The notes beneath the pieces are model-generated. The model did not search any database. It was given only the letters and a program-made list of their open reading frames with translations, and had not been told where the DNA came from. From contig JAZQCN010000048.1 of assembly GCA_045546315.1 (NCBI GenBank), positions 1 to 17,444 of the forward strand: a stretch of 17,444 nucleotides of DNA, in the 5' to 3' direction. Below, one piece after another: positions 14,310 to 17,444 of this stretch. This DNA is from RGIG2041 sp045546315 (GTDB taxonomy: Bacteria; Bacillota; Clostridia; UBA1381; UMGS1253). Made by a program: the position numbers and the translations under genes. Position 1 is the stretch's first letter; every line of letters begins with the position of its first letter.

Positions 14310-14474
14310 TTATTCCTCGCCCTTCATAATCTCGTCAATTAAAATCTCATAATACTCCGCATCGGTCTGCTTTAAACACTTTTCACAGTTGTCGCACAGC
14401 TTGTTCGGGTCTAAATCGCATATGCAGTCACCGCAATTTGTGCAGATTTTGTCACTAAATACACATTTTTTCAT
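14310..14474 (-). CDS. 54-aa cysteine-rich mini-protein, divergent from lexA
   Basis: A short reading frame with 8 cysteines in 54 residues: C4, C11, C14, C17, C19, C27, C30 and C33. It starts MKKCVFSDKICTNCGDC, continues with CDLDPNKLCDNCEKC and ends in an acidic helical tail (YYEILIDEIMKGEE). An AAGGGAG ribosome-binding site lies 6 bases before the ATG. The stop sits next to a hairpin on the other side. The spacing suggests a metal- or Fe-S-binding mini-protein, but I know no function for it. Similar small Cys-rich proteins are common as unnamed hypotheticals in Clostridia (impression, not searched). It faces away from lexA across a 188-base region that contains degenerate SOS-like boxes, so damage-linked expression is possible. 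Confidence 0.8.
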   Translation of the reverse strand: MKKCVFSDKICTNCGDCICDLDPNKLCDNCEKCLKQTDAEYYEILIDEIMKGEE

Positions 14475-14511
14475 GTTTTTACTCCCTTTTTGTAAATTTT
14501 TCTGTTTTTTT

Positions 14512-14525
14512 CGAAAATTTGTTTG
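14512..14525. promoter_or_regulatory. Degenerate LexA-box-like site overlapping the lexA -35 region
   Basis: CGAAAATTTGTTTG resembles the Gram-positive SOS box CGAAC-N4-GTTCG at 12 or so of its positions when the fifth and thirteenth bases are allowed to vary. It is weak by itself, but it sits where an autorepressor would act. Confidence 0.35.
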
Positions 14526-14551
14526 CTTTTTGCAAAAACATGTGTTACAAT
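14523..14551 (+). promoter_or_regulatory. Predicted sigma-A promoter of lexA
   Basis: TTGCTT (14523-14528) and TACAAT (14546-14551) are spaced by 17 bases. Candidate LexA boxes flank it on both sides. Confidence 0.5.
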
Positions 14552-14559
14552 TGAATTGG

Positions 14560-14571
14560 GTACATATGTTC
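14560..14571. promoter_or_regulatory. LexA-box-like site near the lexA transcription start
   Basis: GTACATATGTTC differs by one base from the Gram-positive half-site pair GAAC-N4-GTTC and has the favoured ATAT centre. It lies 8 bases after the predicted -10, ideal for repression. Confidence 0.5.
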
Positions 14572-14662
14572 TGTTATTATTATAGCAGAATCTTTGCCCA
14601 TCTGCAAGAGTATTTACACAGATTCCTTAGTGGAACGCAAATAAATGAAGGGGGCGTTTTTC

Positions 14663-15337
14663 TTGCCGAGAACTTCTGATAAAGGTGAAAAAATTTTAAA
14701 ATTTATTGCTGAGCAAACCCGTACCAAGGGCTATCCCCCGTCGGTGCGTGAAATCGGCAACGCTGTTGGCTTAAGCTCGACCTCGACCGTGCACGCGCAA
14801 TTAAAAAAGCTGCGCGATGCAGGCTTTTTGGAAAAGGACAACGATAAAACAAGAGCGCTGAAGCTGACGGATAAATACTATATAACCTACGAGGACGGCG
14901 TACCGGAAACGGACAGCTTTGCACCGTCTGCGTTTGACCGCTTCTACGAAAGAGTGCAGCCGGAATATTTGCAGGTGCCGGTGCTCGGTCGCGTTGCGGC
15001 AGGTCAGCCGATTTTGGCAGTCGAAGAAGCAACGGAGAGCTTCCCATTGCCGATGAGCTTTGCAAGAAACAAGGATTTGTTTATGCTGAAGGTTTCCGGC
15101 GAATCGATGATTGAAGCCGCAATCTTAGACGGCGACTATGTCATTGTCGAGCGTCAGCAAACCGCATACAACGGCGAAATCGTTGTTGCACTTGTGGAGG
15201 ATTCTGCAACGGTAAAAACCTTCTACAAGGAAAACGGACATTTCCGCCTGCAGCCGGAAAACTCGTCCATGGAACCGATTATCGTAGATGAGGTTATGAT
15301 TTTGGGTAAGGTTGTCGGTGTGTTCAGACAAATGTAA
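14663..15337 (+). CDS. lexA: SOS response repressor LexA
   Basis: A 224-aa LexA repressor, which self-cleaves when RecA is activated by DNA damage. The N-terminal winged helix runs EKILKFIAEQTRTKGYPPSVREIGNAVGLSSTSTVHAQLKKL, typical of Gram-positive LexA. In the C-terminal protease domain the scissile bond is Ala113-Gly114 (RVAAGQP), the nucleophile Ser148 (VSGESMIEA) and the general base Lys185 (SATVKTF). I chose the TTG at 14663 (giving MPRTSDKGEK) because AAGGGGG lies 8 bases upstream. The in-frame ATG at 14645 has no good ribosome-binding site and would add six residues. Regulated by its own boxes upstream (inference). A strong terminator follows. Confidence 0.95.
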   Translation: MPRTSDKGEKILKFIAEQTRTKGYPPSVREIGNAVGLSSTSTVHAQLKKLRDAGFLEKDNDKTRALKLTDKYYITYEDGVPETDSFAPSAFDRFYERVQPEYLQVPVLGRVAAGQPILAVEEATESFPLPMSFARNKDLFMLKVSGESMIEAAILDGDYVIVERQQTAYNGEIVVALVEDSATVKTFYKENGHFRLQPENSSMEPIIVDEVMILGKVVGVFRQM

Positions 15338-15344
15338 GCAGTAT

Positions 15345-15377
15345 AAAAGCCTTGGGTTTTCCCCAAGGCTTTTTTTG
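15345..15377 (+). terminator. Intrinsic terminator after lexA
   Basis: AAAAGCCTTGGG (15345-15356) pairs with CCCAAGGCTTTT (15362-15373) across a TTTTC loop, followed by more T. Confidence 0.93.
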
Positions 15378-15408
15378 TTTTGATTATATCAATTTGAGAT
15401 TCTTTAAA

Positions 15409-15699
15409 TCATATTTGACTCAGCACCCATAATAGATACAATTCAAGCAAAATCACAAAAGCACAAAAAATCGCGCTAATAACAGAATATCTTCTCCATT
15501 CATCTTCATCATACGCTTTTATTCCCAAAGCAATATTAATCCCTATGCCAATTAAGCCAAAAATCCAGCTTGGAAGATAGCCTCCGATTTTTGCCAAATA
15601 CCCAAAGTCAAAGCAAATCAAGTCAAGCAAAGCTATGAATCTAAGCACCACCGGCAAAAGTATAAGTATTGAAATTATTTTCAAAGCTTTCAACCGCAC
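15409..15699 (-). CDS. Small hypothetical membrane protein
   Basis: A 96-aa protein with about three hydrophobic segments (roughly 7-27, 40-60 and 74-94) and a charged loop YDEDEWRRY between the second and third. I do not recognise the family. The start is read as a GTG at 15699 with AAAGG a few bases upstream; a TTG two codons further in is an alternative. It follows the lipoprotein gene after 116 bases and may have its own promoter there, but I see none that is convincing. Codon use and base composition are AT-rich like the two genes upstream and unlike the lexA side. Confidence 0.55.
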   Translation of the reverse strand: MRLKALKIISILILLPVVLRFIALLDLICFDFGYLAKIGGYLPSWIFGLIGIGINIALGIKAYDEDEWRRYSVISAIFCAFVILLELYLLWVLSQI

Positions 15700-15815
15700 C
15701 CCAACCTTTCATCATTTTTACGGACAGTATATGTAAACATTACTAATATTTAAAATTGTATGGACTTGATGCGAGCTTAAGTAAAACAAATTGTTCACAG
15801 CTTCCTGTCGAAAAA

Positions 15816-16484
15816 TTATATTTCCATAAAAGCTTTTGACAAATTTTCTCTGCTTTCATAATTATAAAATTTCATCATTTCTTTTACTTTTTTACAATCA
15901 TTGTTCATAAGTTGTTTTTCACTCTCTAATTCATCAAACCAATATTTACCATCTCCAAATATTGGTGCTAATGACACATCTGTTGTGGTAGCAAAATAAT
16001 AATTTATCCCTCTTGCTTTCCCTATTAAAGTAACACTGTCATAAGTTCCGCTATTGATTGCTTCTTCAGATAAAATATAAAACATTGTCAGTCCATAATC
16101 ATACTCTGCAGAAAAGGTCTTCTCCAAAACTGTGCCCCTGATACTTTCTCCATAAAAACGAACAACCGAACATTCAGCGGACTCATCATCAACAAAGTAA
16201 CTACCTATCCACTCTTCAGGAAATTCAAATTTATATCCACACTCTTCATTTATGTAAATATTAGTTGTAGGCAACTTTTGACCTGAAAATTCTCCTTTCA
16301 ATTCCATAACACGTTTTTCTAAATAGTTATCTTGACTCTCTTCAATATTCGCCTCATCATTTTTTGAAACTACTTCTTTCTCAATTGCAACATCATTATT
16401 TATCTGATTATCGTTTTTCATATCGCATCCTGATACAAAAAAAACAATCAAACATAACATAATGATTAATATATTTTTTCGCAT
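15816..16484 (-). CDS. Hypothetical lipoprotein
   Basis: A 222-aa predicted lipoprotein. A short charged N-terminus (MRKN) and hydrophobic stretch end in VSGC (17-20), a lipobox, so C20 would be lipidated and the protein held on the outer face of the membrane. A low-complexity acidic/Asn linker follows (about 22-55), then a compact domain starting with YINEECGYKFEFPEEW, a pattern seen in PsbP-like or DUF-type domains of secreted Firmicutes proteins (weak resemblance). AGGAGAT precedes the ATG. It lies 62 bases after the stalk-domain gene on the same strand and is probably co-transcribed with it. Function unknown. Confidence 0.75.
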   Translation of the reverse strand: MRKNILIIMLCLIVFFVSGCDMKNDNQINNDVAIEKEVVSKNDEANIEESQDNYLEKRVMELKGEFSGQKLPTTNIYINEECGYKFEFPEEWIGSYFVDDESAECSVVRFYGESIRGTVLEKTFSAEYDYGLTMFYILSEEAINSGTYDSVTLIGKARGINYYFATTTDVSLAPIFGDGKYWFDELESEKQLMNNDCKKVKEMMKFYNYESRENLSKAFMEI

Positions 16485-16546
16485 ACTTTCATCTCCTATT
16501 TTTCTATATTATTCGGCATTGCTCATGTTGAGTTAGGGTCAAAAAA

Positions 16547-17326
16547 TTATTCTGACCAAATATAAACAGCGTTATTCTCCCACTCTACAGCATATCCGAA
16601 AAACTCACATATTGCACGAAGTGGTACCATTCCATGATTGTTTTCATATTTACCGCCCACATCTAACTCAATCATCTCGCCGTTTGCCATCATATAATTT
16701 TCATCTAAAAACAGAACCAGTGTATCATTGTTTTTACTAAAAACAATAGAATGATCTTCGCGGTTCCATTTCATATCAGTGCCCAGTGCATCTTTTAAAG
16801 TTATAGCAGGGATTAAAGTTCTATCATTTATGAGCATAGGCGAAGTATATGATTTAAGCAAGTTGTTATCAAAATAGATAAGAATATCATTTTTTGTCCT
16901 GAAATTGTTTATCAATTCATTTAAAATATTATATTCCTCTGCAACAAAGAGAAAATGCTGACCGTCATATTCCCAAAACTCACCAAGCACATCAAAACTA
17001 ATCTCCACAACATTTTTATTCTTCATGTGAAAATTAATACTCAAATATTCACCATCCGCACTTTCCCCGGAATAAGTTGTGGTGTTTTGAGTAAATCTGT
17101 TAATGCAGTCAATAATCTGTTTTATTTCGTTTTTATCGTTTGTTTCATAATGGTATTCTATTATTGTTGCCAGTAAAGAGTCTGGAGGTAGCTGACCTCC
17201 AAGTTTGTAATCTACGGTTACGCTATCACATATAGTATCATCAAATGTGATCAAAGAATCATTCATCGCATATACAAAATTAGATGTAAGCATACAAATA
17301 ACAATCAATAACATTATTTTTTTCAT
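16547..17326 (-). CDS. Secreted protein with C-terminal copper-amine-oxidase-type stalk domain
   Basis: A 259-aa exported protein. A signal peptide is visible (MKKIMLLIVICMLTSNFVYA, probable cleavage after A20). The middle part (about 25-140) is unrecognised. The last 110 residues match the copper amine oxidase N-terminal-like (stalk) domain common on clostridial cell-surface proteins: FDNNLLKSYTSPMLINDRTL ... VPLRAICEFFGYAVEWENNAVYIW, with the paired LIPA / MVPLRA strands. The domain is a structural module; no oxidase activity is implied. AAGGAG precedes the ATG. It is the first visible gene of the AT-rich minus-strand tail. Confidence 0.8.
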   Translation of the reverse strand: MKKIMLLIVICMLTSNFVYAMNDSLITFDDTICDSVTVDYKLGGQLPPDSLLATIIEYHYETNDKNEIKQIIDCINRFTQNTTTYSGESADGEYLSINFHMKNKNVVEISFDVLGEFWEYDGQHFLFVAEEYNILNELINNFRTKNDILIYFDNNLLKSYTSPMLINDRTLIPAITLKDALGTDMKWNREDHSIVFSKNNDTLVLFLDENYMMANGEMIELDVGGKYENNHGMVPLRAICEFFGYAVEWENNAVYIWSE

Positions 17327-17444
17327 ATTTACTTTCTCCTTATATTTTTACATCTTTTCCATTAAAAGGTAAATATAGTTTAGATGCAAACCTTTTTTGG
17401 CGATAGCTCGTGTCAAGTCAGGAGAACAGTGAATAATAAGAACC
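17327..17444. other. Window-edge noncoding or unresolved stretch
   Basis: After the ribosome-binding site of the stalk-domain gene I see no convincing gene. A minus-strand frame is open from the edge to a TAA at 17348-17350 (about 31 codons, 21 bases before the next start). It could be the tail of a further gene, but it is too short to identify. AAAAGGT and ACCTTTT form a 7-bp inverted repeat at 17364-17396. Confidence 0.3.

Noticed and set aside
15806..15812. Second TGTCGAA heptamer
   Set aside because: It lies just downstream of the lipoprotein gene, with no nearby sporulation gene; chance match is the simplest reading.
17348..17444. Minus-strand frame open to the window edge, ending SPDLTRAIAKKGLHLNYIYL...
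   Set aside because: About 31 codons, no recognisable motif and no visible start, so a gene tail cannot be claimed.
1..17444. CRISPR array, tRNA/rRNA genes, insertion sequence or prophage genes
   Set aside because: No repeat-spacer pattern, tRNA-like cloverleaf, transposase motif or phage protein was recognised on either strand.

Overview
The window looks like part of a chromosome from a spore-forming, Gram-positive Clostridia-type bacterium, probably an Oscillospirales/Ruminococcaceae-like gut anaerobe (inference). The support is a sporulation-type sigma-H gene, a ClpC ATPase with a short middle domain and a ClpP-docking tripeptide, a Gram-positive-style lexA, Shine-Dalgarno sequences of the AGGAG type and near-consensus sigma-A promoters. 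No rRNA, tRNA, CRISPR array, insertion sequence or prophage gene was found. No gene-free stretch exceeds 300 bases; the longest, about 270 bases before sigH, holds a terminator and a promoter.

Layout. (1) 1-2101, plus strand: the 3' part of clpC, overlapped by a small flavoprotein gene with a four-cysteine Fe-S-type motif, ending in a bidirectional terminator. (2) 2111-4543, minus strand: PIG-L/LmbE-type deacetylase, a YgjV-like membrane protein and a U32-like protein with two cysteine clusters, divergent from an AraC-type regulator (4684-5562). (3) 5599-9539: a minus-strand operon of archaeal-type triosephosphate isomerase-like protein, SIS sugar-phosphate isomerase, extended YjbQ protein and DeoR regulator, divergent from a LacI regulator. 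The intergenic region carries two sigma-A promoters and two perfect 14-bp palindromes. (4) 9554-15377: mostly housekeeping genes: mscL, sigH, a double zinc-ribbon protein, a TrmH/SpoU methyltransferase, a glyoxalase, upp overlapping an ApbE flavin transferase, and lexA. An additional 54-aa protein with eight cysteines lies divergent from lexA. (5) 15409-17326: an AT-rich minus-strand tail with a small membrane protein, a lipoprotein and a secreted stalk-domain protein, probably accessory DNA.

The most original unit is region 3. Two sugar-phosphate isomerase folds and a YjbQ enzyme sit between two sugar-type repressors, with no kinase, aldolase or transporter nearby. I infer a small regulated pathway acting on an intracellular phosphorylated sugar, substrate unknown. 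The second point of interest is the lexA divergent region, where two degenerate SOS-like boxes lie between lexA and the cysteine-rich mini-protein. The third is the AraC / PIG-L / YgjV / U32-like cluster. All family assignments come from motifs read by eye; no database search was run.
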